Source: Favolaschia claudopus
Taxonomy: Eukaryota > Basidiomycota > Agaricomycetes > Agaricales > Mycenaceae
DNA: 64,000 nt
Direction: 5' to 3'
NCBI GenBank assembly: GCA_037176885.1
Contig: JAWWNJ010000201.1
Location: forward strand, 62,001 to 126,000
This document shows positions 12,665 to 22,637 of this stretch, one piece after another; the first letter of the stretch is position 1; each line of letters opens with the position of its first letter. Both the position numbers and the translations under genes were made by a program. The notes below the pieces were generated by a model. It did not search any database. It was given only the letters and a program-made list of their open reading frames with translations, and was not told where the DNA came from.

Positions 12665-12853
12665 TTGACAAAGAAACTGCAGATGTGCGAGGGAGGAGGA
12701 TGATGAGCAGTCGAGGCAGCAGCGGACACGACGGCAGGAAGAAAAGAGAGACTTGACAGCTGTCAACGGAGATCAACTGTCAAGTCTACTCTCACACGAC
12801 TACCTTGCCTATCACTCAGCCGCACTCACAAGCTCGTCACGGCTGAGCTCACA
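12665..12853 (+). repeat. Detached right end of the 441-bp unit
   Basis: Matches 6727-6912 and 7168-7353 nearly base for base, except for a 4-bp insertion (GAAG) before AAAAGAGAG. It includes the 10-bp inverted repeat GACTTGACAG/CTGTCAAGTC. Similarity stops at 12853: the tandem units continue GCAAGGTAGG, this copy continues CGAGGGC. Confidence 0.85.
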
Positions 12854-12886
12854 CGAGGGCTTCGTACGTGATCCCCAAGCGTCAGC

Positions 12887-13168
12887 GAGTTGGCAACCCC
12901 GCCATTCCAAGGGTGATGGCAAATCGGTCGCCAGACCGATTAAAGCCGATGGCCCCGCCCAGTAAAACCCTCGGCAATCTGAGGCTATTTCCGGCGAATT
13001 AAAGCCCTCGAAATGACCGATTTTTCCGAGTTGGCAACCCCGCCATTCCAAGGGTGATGGCAAATCGGTCGCCAGACCGATTAAAGCCGATGGCCCCGCC
13101 CAGTAAAACCCTCGGCAATCTGAGGCTATTTCCGGCGAATTAAAGCCCTCGAAATGACCGATTTTTCC
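12887..13168. repeat. 141-bp tandem repeat, two copies (outer edge of inverted duplication)
   Basis: Two adjacent units, 12887-13027 and 13028-13168, practically identical. Read on the minus strand each starts GGAAAAATCGGTCATTTCGA and ends CCTTGGAATGGCGGGG. Single copies occur at 52702-52837 and, diverged, at 41789-41905. A relative with the same two ends but another middle is at 21308-21610. The frame on the minus strand (GKIGHFEGFNSPEIASDCRG repeated) is probably a by-product of the repeat. Confidence 0.9.
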
Positions 13169-13239
13169 ATGTTTGGAGAGTTTTCGGTTGATTTCGGTTG
13201 ACAATTAATCGTTCGGATGAACCGGACATACGGAAAATG

Positions 13240-14136
13240 CCGTTCCCCACGTGAAACGTCGATACCGACGAAAATGCGTGAAATATCTAGTCGTTCCGCC
13301 AGTTGGTAGGCTCTGAAATAATTTCTCTTCTTTCTTAAATGAGTCCGAGACTCCCAGCTACCTTGGTGGCGTCTGGTTTGAGGACCGAGGGTGAGCGCCG
13401 TTGCTCTCCTTCGCTTTCTGATGATATAGGTGAGTTGTTAGTGAAGTTGGTGGCGGACTAAACTGCGTGGGTCTTCAAGTTCAACCTGTACTTATTGATC
13501 TTCTTGCTATTCTCTCACAACAGTTACTTACCTCAGCACGTTGACTCTCCAGTAAATTCCGTATATAAGGAGTGGCTCGAAATTTGTATGGCACAGAAAG
13601 TTTCAATATTTACAGTTGTCTTTTTGCTAAGTGAAGGTTGAACTTTGAACACCTCAACCCAACCTCAACCGCACCTTTGTCACCATCAAATCAATCGGCA
13701 TCTCGGGTTATGCTCTCGGGGCTAAGCCGAGCCCGGTATCGTGATCCACGAGGGTCTGCATTGATTGACGTCCATTTCACCGAGTGATTAATCATTCATT
13801 ATTCACCTCGAACTGTTATTTTGTCTTTACACCACAAACGACGGATGCGAGGCCTCGAGGTAGTGGTCGGCAATCGCCGATGCCGTCCGGCCAGCCGAAC
13901 CGCGCCGCAGGGAACGGAAATTCCTGAGTGTGTCGCAACTCGGTGGACTTGCGCCACACTGGCCGACAGTGTCGCACTTGCCGGGCGTACCGCCACGAGT
14001 CTGAGTTGGAGAGTGTCGCATTTGGGGGATCCCCGGGTGAGATCTGTTGTTTTTGGGGCCTTGGTGTGATTGGATATACTCTTTGGCATCTTTTGAATAG
14101 ACTTAGAGCAGAACATTGGCCCAAAAATACTCCACA
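13240..14136. other. Non-coding stretch of left arm, no gene seen
   Basis: About 900 bp without a supportable gene. Overlapping frames near 13800-14140 on both strands come from a GC-rich block with a recurring word GTCGCA(A/C)TT. The matching block in the other arm (51727-52650) has indels that break these frames. Confidence 0.45.
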
Positions 14137-14140
14137 TGTC

Positions 14141-14782
14141 GGAAAATCCGAAAATACCTGATCAGTAATTACCGACCTATCAGGCCTGTTCAGATTCCGG
14201 GGGGTACCTGGTCAGCACCTATCAGCTCCATATCAGCTCTTGTCAGGGGAGGGGAAAATTGTACCACATTTGACTGAAATATTCGACTCGGCAGGCAAGT
14301 GTCAACTCTCCCACGGTTGCTTGGTTCATTTTCCGCGCGAAAAAAATGTTCAAAACCATGGAGAACTAGTAAAATGGCCCAGCCAAAGGTCGTTCGAGCA
14401 AGGTACATGATTCAGGTCATGACCTCCCAACGTTTCCACTGTATAATGCAGTCGTGCTCCACATGCAACATTAGCAAAGTGAATTTAGCGTTAAATAAGA
14501 TATTAACTATTACTAACTGAATATGCTTATGAATGTATAAAGTGTAAGTAAACTTTAAGTAAAAATAATATGGCCCTTCGATTGAAGGGTGAAAGAGTTT
14601 TCTTAATTGGGGCGAGCGCTAGCTGATCAGCACCGGTCAGTACAGATAACTCGCCGTCAGACTGACGAGCTGATAAGGGGTTATCGGCTCTTTCTGCCAG
14701 CTATCAGCCCCACTCCGAGCTGACGGCCTGATCAGCCCATATACGCACATATTTGGACATGTCAGTTACTTTCGGATTTTCC
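14141..14782. mobile_element. MITE-like element with ~25-bp inverted ends (copy in left arm)
   Basis: Left end GGAAAATCCGAAAATACCTGA, right end in complement GGAAAATCCGAAAGTAACTGA. The interior is full of CTGATCAG/CTGACGAG-type words that can pair with each other, for example around 14635-14745. No coding capacity and no clear target duplication. The same element is in the right arm at 51080-51723, so it was present before the duplication. Confidence 0.6.
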
Positions 14783-15834
14783 TGGACCGACACAGTCTCC
14801 CTGTATTCAGAATTACTTTGCGAGTCTAATTCGTGTTAAAATCAAGAAAAATGATACGGCAGAGCGTTCCATGCTACCAATAGCACTGATATTATGCACG
14901 TAGGCAGAGTTATTGACTCGAATTCGTCCGGCGGAGGTGACCAGTGAAGGGGAAAAAGCGTGCCTGGCCCAATCTTCAACGATTTATTTTGGTTCGTGGG
15001 AACGTGGAGATACGGTTTTCATGCATTTCAGTTTTGTTGCTGTGTGACACGATAGATTTTCACAATACTGATCTCAAACCACTCTTGGGCAACCATCGAA
15101 GCTCTGAAGAAGCAGAATGGTGCATGATATGCTTTTCTGCGAGCCGGAAATCAACGCAGGGCCGAAAAAAACAAATAATTGATTTTCCTGGTTTTGTCTC
15201 GACTGAATACACCTTTTTTCTACATGTCTAGATCTGATACCCCAGGTACTGCAGTAAAATCTATTCAAACAGATCCCTCCACCAGATCCTGTACCTTGAG
15301 CATTTGAGAGGCCTTGCTGAGCGGGTCACGCTCGTGACGTGACTTGCTTATCGTGTGAATCGTTGCCAATTCGGGAATTTATCGACACTTACATTGCTTC
15401 AGTGCGACTTACGCCAAAGTCTTCTTTGGAGACTGGCCAAATACCTTTCCCAAGCATTCTCTGAGCTCCAGACAGCGTCTGAGTACTAGACACTATAAAA
15501 TTTTTAAGACCCTTCCCAGACCCCCCCTCCCCCCCACCCGCGGTACGAAATTTTAATCCCGATTCCCCCTTGATATAGATATTTTGCACGGCAATTTCGC
15601 GCTTTTGATTGCGGATCACTCGTGCCGGTGGCTGTGAGTCGCCCGCGGCCAAGAGATTTGACTCGGACTGAGATTGATGGGAAAATTTTTCTTTGACGAG
15701 GATTACGAAGGGGGGAAGATACATACATAGAGAGAGAGAAACACCACGTGGCAGCGACGACCGACACACCTTCCATCCTCGTCCTTCTCGTTCAGCCGCC
15801 TTCACCCGTGGCGTTGTGCTCCCGTCGCGTCGGC
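14783..15834. other. Upstream region of the small convergent gene; no clear gene
   Basis: An open frame at 14944-15231 (96 codons, no ATG start) is kept in the other arm with a small indel, but I recognise nothing in it. A 46-bp block at 15591-15636 (GCAATTTCGCGCTTTTGATT...) is also found inside the MITE at 46139-46683. Confidence 0.4.
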
Positions 15835-16377
15835 ATGGCCCTTCCAACACTCAACTACACAGATGCGGACCGTCAGCTCCTCGCCGAGCATATTGAAGAC
15901 CCCGTTGAAGAGTCGGACAGTGTGAAGGCTCAGGAATCTCGAGCGGTATGTGATTCAAAACTTTCTTCAACTGAACTTTTGTGCTTATTTGGTAAAACCT
16001 TTCAGCAGGTGTAGCGGTGGGCCCTGACCCATTGTTCACACTCAATAGTAGACTCCATATACTCATCCCGCGATCCATGTGATTTCCTATTTGGGCCGAA
16101 GCTGAAGTGAAAAGTTTCTCGACTCAAAACATTGGTGAATTTCTCGGTTTCCCTGTTCACGCCCTGCTATGGTGCGCTCGGCCTAAACACCTCCAAACAG
16201 GTCCCATCAGTGATGCGATCAACGATGTCTCAAATCGGGGCCGGGAAAATTTTCAAATTACATACTATGTACCTCTCTTGGCTCACTCAGCCTCACTCTA
16301 TGGGAATCCTATGCGAACATCTGCCCCCCTCGTTGCAGGCTGTTTTCAGTAATAAGGTTGTACTGCACCTAGAATAG
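15835..16377 (+). CDS. Small spliced gene convergent with the NLR-type gene, unknown function
   Basis: ATG at 15835 opens an exon of 37 codons (MALPTLNYTDADRQLLAEHI...) rich in acidic residues, ending in a strong donor GTATGTG at 15946. The next acceptor is ambiguous (TTTCAG, CAGCAG or GTGTAG, 16004-16019); the last one gives RWALTHCSHSIVDSIYSSRD. A third part ends near 16377. Open frames on both phases there (KSFSTQNIGEFLGFPVH; VPSVMRSTMSQIGAG) prevent a firm model. The gene runs tail to tail with the NLR-type gene, about 100 bp apart, and is duplicated with it (start at 50023, minus). The product would be a small soluble protein of a family I do not know. The shared fate suggests a linked pair, but nothing in the sequence shows a functional link. 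Confidence 0.5.
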
Positions 16378-16481
16378 GCTTTTTGGGCCAGTTTACAGGC
16401 TGTAAACCGACAAATGCGGTCGGCCGACGGACTCGAGGCTCAAAATAAAACATTTTTGCCATTATTATTGCATGCAGTATA

Positions 16482-19400
16482 TCAATCCTGAGCGGCCCTG
16501 ACCCAATCAATCCCATCCACGAAATTAGTAAGGTCAAGCTTCGTAATATGTTTGCCAATGCCTAGCTCTGTACGGGGCCATAGCAATCCTTCACGGTAAT
16601 AAGGAGGCACCCAGAGCAAAAGCTCACGACTTGGTCCTCTGATCCAGCCACCAGACTGTTCGGACCACATTTCTATATCGTTGAGCTTCTCCATCTATCG
16701 GAAATGAAGTGAGTGTGAATTTCTGGGGCGCAATACTCACATCCCATATCCGAATCGTGCGATCCACCGACCCCGAAGCAAGCAGTGATCCCTGGGACGA
16801 AAAATCAACTGACCACACATCACCAGTATGGCCCCTGAGCGGGTGACCAACAGCTACACCAGTGTCCGTTTCCCATACACGAACAGTCCGATCGGCGGAT
16901 GCAGAAGCCATATACTGGCCATCAGCGGAGAAGGCCAAAGACCAGATAATACCGTGGTGAGCCTGAATGGGCGGATAAAGGAGGCACCCGGTCTCCTGGC
17001 TCCATACATTGATCAAACCGTCTCTGGAGCCGACAGCCTTGCAACGGCCATCATGCGACAATGCTACGACCCATGGCTGATCCACCTCAGTGCCTGAAAT
17101 TGTGGAGGAGTGAACCGGAGTAAAATGGCCCGTCCAATTGTTGTTCAAAGTGCAGGATAGCAGCTTTCCCGTTTTCACGTCCCATTCGCGAACATGCTTG
17201 TCGGAGGATCCTGAGCTAAGTCGGTCACCGTCGAGAAATGCAACCGACCAGACTTCGCTGTCAAAGACGGGGTCAAAAAGTGTCGAGGCAGATTCCGTAT
17301 CCCATATTCGTATGGAGCCATCAGCTGAGCCCGAGAAGATCCTGCTACCATCATTGGATAACGTCACCGACCAGATACCTCCGTCATGTCCAGTGAATGG
17401 TCCCCTTATTGACTCTCCAGTAGCAGTATCCCAAATACGTAGGCTTTTGTCCGCAGACCCAGTTATGAACGAGCGACCATCCGTAGAGAAGCATACAGCC
17501 CAGATAGCACCTGTATGTCCCAGTAATGGGCCCAAGACGAGGCTCCCATCGAGCGCGTCCCATAAACGTATGTTTTGATCGCCAGATCCAGATAAAATCC
17601 AGCGTCCGTCCAACGACCAAGTCACACACCACACGTCAGCTTTGTGCCCGTTTAATACAAGGATGGGTGCTCCCTGCTTTGTCCATACCCGCACCGTCTT
17701 GTCAGCGGACCCGGATACCACCCGGGTATCATCTTCAGAGAAGTCAACCGACCACACTGTCCCAGAGTGGCCTACAAATGGGGGACACATCGATTCTGCT
17801 GTATGACTGTTCCAAATGCGTATCGTCCGGTCATCTGAGCCCGAAGCAATTGACTGGCTGTCAGAGGAAAACTTCACAGACCAGATAGCTCCTGAGTGAT
17901 CCCCAAAAGGTGGTAGGATTTGCCTGGCATTGACACAATCCCACATGATGAGATGTTGATCGGAAGAACCGGATACTAGACGCAATCCGTCACGGAAGAC
18001 ATCAAGGGCCCAGACAGCACCGTGGTGACCTCGCAATGGGTCACAGACGGCAGCCCCAGTGGCCAGGTCAGAAATCAAAACCGTCTGATCTGCGGACGCT
18101 GAAGCCACTTGCTTGCCGTTGGGCATCGCAACTATTGCTCCAACAGCTGCATGGTGAGTCTGAATAACATTCAGGATTGGTGGCCAAGTGGTCTGTTCCC
18201 CTTGACTGACGGAAAAAGTGTTCGGGAACTGCTCATGATATTGGGCCCGAAGAGGGGAACGGGTAGGGCAAAATGGCAATGCTGAGATATAGATGTGTGG
18301 TGCACTTTCAGACATTGGCTCAAAAAATGTCCGTATGAACCTCAACCCGTCTGCCGCAAAAAAAGCGAGATCTTGATCACCATGTGCCTTGAGAAGGGTT
18401 TGATGCCAAATCACTGAACACAAATCTTTGACACACCTTCAAATATCTTTCAGCAACAATTACAGCAGGCATTGAAACCTGGAGATCATTGACGGCACTA
18501 AGAACTTCGAGCCAAAAAAGGAAGTGGTTGCGAAAGAATGTTCCCAGACAATGCCGCAGAATTGGGGAAGCCGAGCGTTCAGATTCTGCTGCCTGGAGGT
18601 GATCTGCCCAAGAGCGACAGGAATACACCAAAGCAGGGGCCAACTTGCAGTCAACTGGGGACTGAACATTCTGGATATGAGAGGTGATGAAACCCGAGAT
18701 ATTGAATCGCAGGTTCGATGCCATGAGAGAAAAGCAGCGCGCCGCCAGCCGACAGTGTATGTCACATGGGTCAATGAACCACGGCTTAGTACCACAGTAC
18801 CGAGCACTGGTGAGAAACTCGGTGAGCGAGGGGTGAAGGCTGCAAATTGGTTCATGCTCCTCAATGCTTAGCAAGCAAGCAAAGCGGCGGAGAGTGTGAA
18901 GGCATGGGAGTTGGTCTGGAACCTCTTTGAATTCATCAAGAACTTCAGAGGGAAGTGGCTGCCAAACAAGCAGGGCAATCCCCATCCACCACTGGAAATC
19001 CTTGACAAATGTCCCATCAAACCACAGCCCAGATTGCTGCAACACAAGTTCGTAGAGTGCATGAAGAGGCGAGACCACCACTGAATCCACGTCATTCCCA
19101 AGGACAGTTGCGAGCCGCTCCCGAGGATCCTGCCCAGTTTCAATGAATTTCATGGCAGCGGCGCACCACGCAAAAAGGCCTGACGACCTTACGCAAAGCG
19201 CATCAAGGTTTTCCTCCCCAGGCCAGTCGTCAGCAAGCTTGAGCAAAAGATTGTTTGCGACTATTATCCTGCAATGCACCCGGAAATAATGGGTTATGTC
19301 TTGAGAATTGCTCGTAGTGTCTGTGCGTAAACCATGTTTGAAAACGGTGCTGGTCGTGAACGCCAATTTGATATCTATTTCGGGCCGGCTGGTGACCAGT

Positions 19401-21273
19401 ACCCTGACAAACTTGGGCAATTTGGGAAAGTCATTAACAAGGAGGTCCAACACTGGCCGTCGCGATAGGTCATTCCCGAACTCGTCCAAAGCATCCAATA
19501 TCACCACAATAGGTCCTTCGGTGCCCATATCATGTGAGCGTAGAGGCATAAGAACCAATTGATGAAACTGGTCAGGAAGAGGCAATGCCAAGACCCTGGG
19601 ATTGCTCAGCAGACCGTCGGCTATGGCAGCTCCAAGACGAGAGTCGAATAAGCCAAGCTGATAGCTCAAGTTCCTGACTAAACTGCTTTGCTGTGTGCTG
19701 GCCGCCCGATTGAAAAAGTGGATTGCACCAAGGCGAGACATTCCAGCCATCCTGCTCGCAATGGATGCGGCAAGGGCACTTTTGCCCGACCCTGCAAGGC
19801 CGCCAACCCACAAAATGGTCTCGTTAGATGGAGTCAACAGCCACTGGGAGATAAAACTGAGAATCTCCGTTCTTGTGCCTGTCAAGCATTGGTCGCGCTC
19901 CGACAAATCATTGTCCGCGGGCCGCAGCCTCTCAAGCATTATGTTATGAACTGTGGAATGATCAGCACTGCTATGAAGCAAAAGACAATTCCGACCAAAA
20001 CGATCAATATTGTTGCTCATTTTCATCGAGACCAGCGCTGTCTGAACATTGATAGCTGTGTTCAGCGAAGTTCTTAGATTGTCAAAAGCTTCCATGAAGT
20101 TTTGGATTTTGTCAGATGGATCAACGAAAGTTTGATGAAGCATGCGCCCTGTGGAACAATAAGAGATGCCCAAGGCAGAAATTGACGAGTACCTTGAAAG
20201 CCCTGATTGCAGTATTCCCGAACGAAAAGCGTGCACTCAATTGTTTGCTTGGCTACAGCAAGGAGAGTATCTTCCAGCAGCGCGACCTTTTCCGGATCAG
20301 TGTTCAGAGCTTCCACCGCCGTATAAATGTCGGTCATTGTCGCGACCAGATACGTGACTTTCTGATCCCTATCAACCTGACCCTGAATAACCTGTTTTCT
20401 TTATGAGCACACAGCAGAAAATCAAGATCAAGATGACCTGATACAGTGAGCTGGTCACAGACCACGCAAGTTCGATATAAGGATGCACCTGGGAGTTGAA
20501 GAAGGAAATTTACTCTGCATAAATAACAGTGACAAGGCAACGTACTTGAGACAAATGATTGAGTACATTCGTGATCGAGCTCAGCTTCTCTGAAAGCGAT
20601 TGAAGGGCGGAACGCAACGTAGATGTGTCGGCATGCCGGAATAGCGAGCTGCCAGCAGAAATTGTGTCCGACGTGAAAGGAGTGGATTGCAATGCCTGGT
20701 TGGCAGACTGGATGGACGCTGACCCGGCGAGCAGCGGATTTTTCAGACACACTCGAAACGCTAGTTGTCCGGCTGGAACGGCTTTCCGACCGGGAACTTC
20801 GAGGTTCACGACGATGACTGGGATCAGGGCTTTGAACGACAATTTCATGCCCACTGAAGCCCAACTTACGTTGTGGCGCTTCGGACAGTCGCAACGTCGC
20901 ATCGGCCGTACCAATGCAGCGGTCAAACGGGAGGGACTTGGTCTTTACCGAGAAAGACAGTGAGATTTGGTGGTTTATGGACATTAATCCTCTGCAAATT
21001 CCTGTGAGGATAATGCTGATGCGAAATAAGTATAGTACTCACAGCGTGAGCGTGTGGTTCCAGACGGGATTGTCGGTCCGAACCAGCGCTGTGGGGGTGG
21101 AGATTGTGCGGTTCGGCAGAATTACCTGTACATAAGGTTTAGGGGGCTTTTGCAGCCAACCGTGTGCCATGGGGAGACTGCGCGCATAAAGAACTGAGAT
21201 AAATGAAAATGAGGCAACCTGCGAGTTCGAAGCGGTCGAAGGGCTCACTCTCGAGATCAACGCAGAAAGACAT
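16482..21273 (-). CDS. C2-NACHT-WD40 NLR-type STAND protein, intact, nine exons, 1463 aa
   Basis: Exons (minus): 21249-21273, 21043-21193, 20870-20991, 20546-20817, 20438-20488, 20193-20391, 18437-20148, 16741-18387, 16482-16694. All introns are GT..AG, 44-57 bp; the total is 4392 nt, divisible by three, with every phase consistent. Domains: a C2 domain (about residues 5-120; PKPYVQV, TDNPVWNHTL); a helical linker; a NACHT NTPase with Walker A GGLAGSGKS (Lys about 396) and Walker B VVILDALDEF (Asp about 492); about 11 WD40 repeats (about 905-1390; GHSGTVWSV..VRVW type); and a C-terminal tail RGPSRELLLWVPPYYREG. Known: such STAND proteins are the NLR-like receptors of filamentous fungi, linked in some species to non-self recognition and regulated cell death; WD40 repeats are the sensor part. 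Start: ATG in TCACCATGT. Inferred: functional receptor candidate. Partner and ligand unknown. Confidence 0.93.
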
Positions 21274-21307
21274 GGTGAGTGTAACTTGATGCTGTGCAAC
21301 GAACAAC

Positions 21308-21610
21308 GAAAAATCGGTCATTCCGAGGCTTTTCTGGGTGCCGAAAACGCGTTTTCCCGGCCGAGGGATTTCCCCTTGGAGAAGGGGAAAAAAATGACCC
21401 ACCGTGGGAATCTCGACCGTTTTGCCATCACCCTCGGAATGGAGAAGTTCCCGCAGGTGAAAAATGGGTCATTCCGAGGCTTTTCTGGGTGCCGAAAACG
21501 CGTTTTCCCGGCCGAGGGATTTCCCCTTGGAGAAGGGGGAAAAAATGACCCACCGTGGGAATCTCGACCGTTTTGCCATCACCCTCGGAATGGAGAAGTT
21601 CCCGCAGGTG
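21308..21610. repeat. 151-bp tandem repeat, two copies (inner edge of left arm)
   Basis: Units 21308-21458 and 21459-21610, nearly identical. Each starts GAAAAATCGGTCATTCCGAGG and ends with TTTTGCCATCACCCTCGGAA then GTTCCCGCAGG. The two ends match those of the 141-bp repeat, but the middle (CCCTTGGAGAAGGGGAAAAAA) is different. It begins exactly where similarity between the two arms stops. Confidence 0.88.
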
Positions 21611-22530
21611 GCGGCGGCGACACGGATACGTTGCCGCCCGTATAGCATCCGCTGCACGACTGCGGGGGCGGTACTGCACGGTGGAGTGCGGGAGGATAAT
21701 GCAAGCGCCGGAGATGCATAAACTGTTGCTGCGGAAGATGGAAGAGGCGTTGCGCCATACGCAGTGAAGACGGGGACGGCGGTACACGAGCAGAAGCTTG
21801 ACTAAATGGCTTGAGGTGGGACGGAGTGGGCGCCAAGTACGGGGGACCACTAGAAATGCCGATGCCAAGGGCGGACAATTGCGGAGGAGATAAGGGTGTA
21901 TAGAGACGCTGACCGCTCATCGAATTAGACAGTATAGCCTGACGAGAGTGGGAGAAACACACCGAGGGTGTCTAGACGCCGTTAACTGCTCGAGCACGGC
22001 AATTGGACGAAGAAGGACGACTTGGGGAACTTTGAAGAGCTTGAATAGTCATTATAGCAGGCAAGCTCAATGCGATGGCGGCGGGGGTTCCGGGGGAGAC
22101 TGGAGGAGATGGAAGGAAAAGGCGAAGAAAAGTCGTACGATGTTTGTGGTGGTGGGCACCGACCGGGATCTTGATGGGACTGATGATTTAGGTGATGGGA
22201 TCACCCCAGCCAAATCTGCAAGGCCAGAATGGTCGGGTGTTGTTGGCGAAACTCAAGCATGAAAATATTAGAGTCTATACACGATAAATCTTGTAGGAGC
22301 ATTCCTGAGATGTCAATGGACAGCTTTTTGAAATATCCTTCTTCAGTCAGGATTTCACTGTTTAGTTATCATCATTTGGACGCAAAAATCTGCAATCTGG
22401 CTGCATTGAATTGATGATTGGGACCAAAAACACGCCGGCTTGAAGTGCCGTCGCGTGAAAATGGCCCGGAACGGTCAGGGTATACCCGAAATCAAAATCC
22501 CCACCAAATGCCTAATTAGGAGTGTGACTT
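21611..22530 (-). other. Ser/Pro-rich open segments, unassigned
   Basis: On the minus strand a Ser/Pro-rich reading frame (GPPYLAPTPSHLKPFSQASA) runs about 21610-21960, and similar low-complexity text continues upstream to about 22260 in another frame. It may be a piece of a broken gene. I see no domain, no clear start and no splice signals. The rest to 22530 shows nothing. Confidence 0.25.
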
Positions 22531-22637
22531 GACGTGCCGTCACGCGTCTCGTCCCATCACTCGCGCTCGTCGCGTCGCCCAAGCCCACAGAAAACTCAGC
22601 GCACACTTTGTGAAGGTGAGAAAACATTTATTGGATA

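Larger units (their letters stand above)
7412..12853 (+). mobile_element. Long member of the 441-bp element family (candidate Helitron-like, non-coding, 5.4 kb)
   Basis: The third 441-bp unit keeps its first 145 bp (7412-7556), then 5.1 kb of different sequence follows, and the right end of the unit (189 bp, starting GACAAAGAAACTGCAG) closes it at 12665-12853. The right end finishes with a stem AGCTC (12831-12835), loop of 9, GAGCT (12845-12849), then CACA. Apart from a later MITE, the interior has no recognisable gene: no Rep/helicase, transposase or RT motifs. It carries degenerate 60-70-bp satellites. I infer one element whose short relatives sit in tandem directly upstream. A chance deletion or rearrangement of a longer 441-bp array is the main alternative. 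Confidence 0.5.
13169..21307 (-). repeat. Left arm of large inverted duplication
   Basis: This 8.1-kb stretch is found again, inverted, at 43604-52702. It contains the NLR-type gene (16482-21273), the small convergent gene (from 15835), a 640-bp MITE-like element and flanking non-coding DNA. The outer end of the match lies at a 141-bp repeat, the inner end at a related 151-bp repeat (left side) or at unique DNA (right side, about 43604). This arm lacks the two MITEs present in the other arm, so it has the older arrangement. Confidence 0.93.

Noticed and set aside
12812..13204. Minus-strand ORF with two 47-residue repeats (GKIGHFEGFNSPEIASD)
   Set aside because: It exactly follows the 141-bp DNA repeat (47 codons); single copies elsewhere stop at once and there is no gene context.
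18460..19143. Frames on both strands within the NACHT exon
   Set aside because: Shadows of the NLR-type coding sequence, which alone shows domains and consistent splicing.
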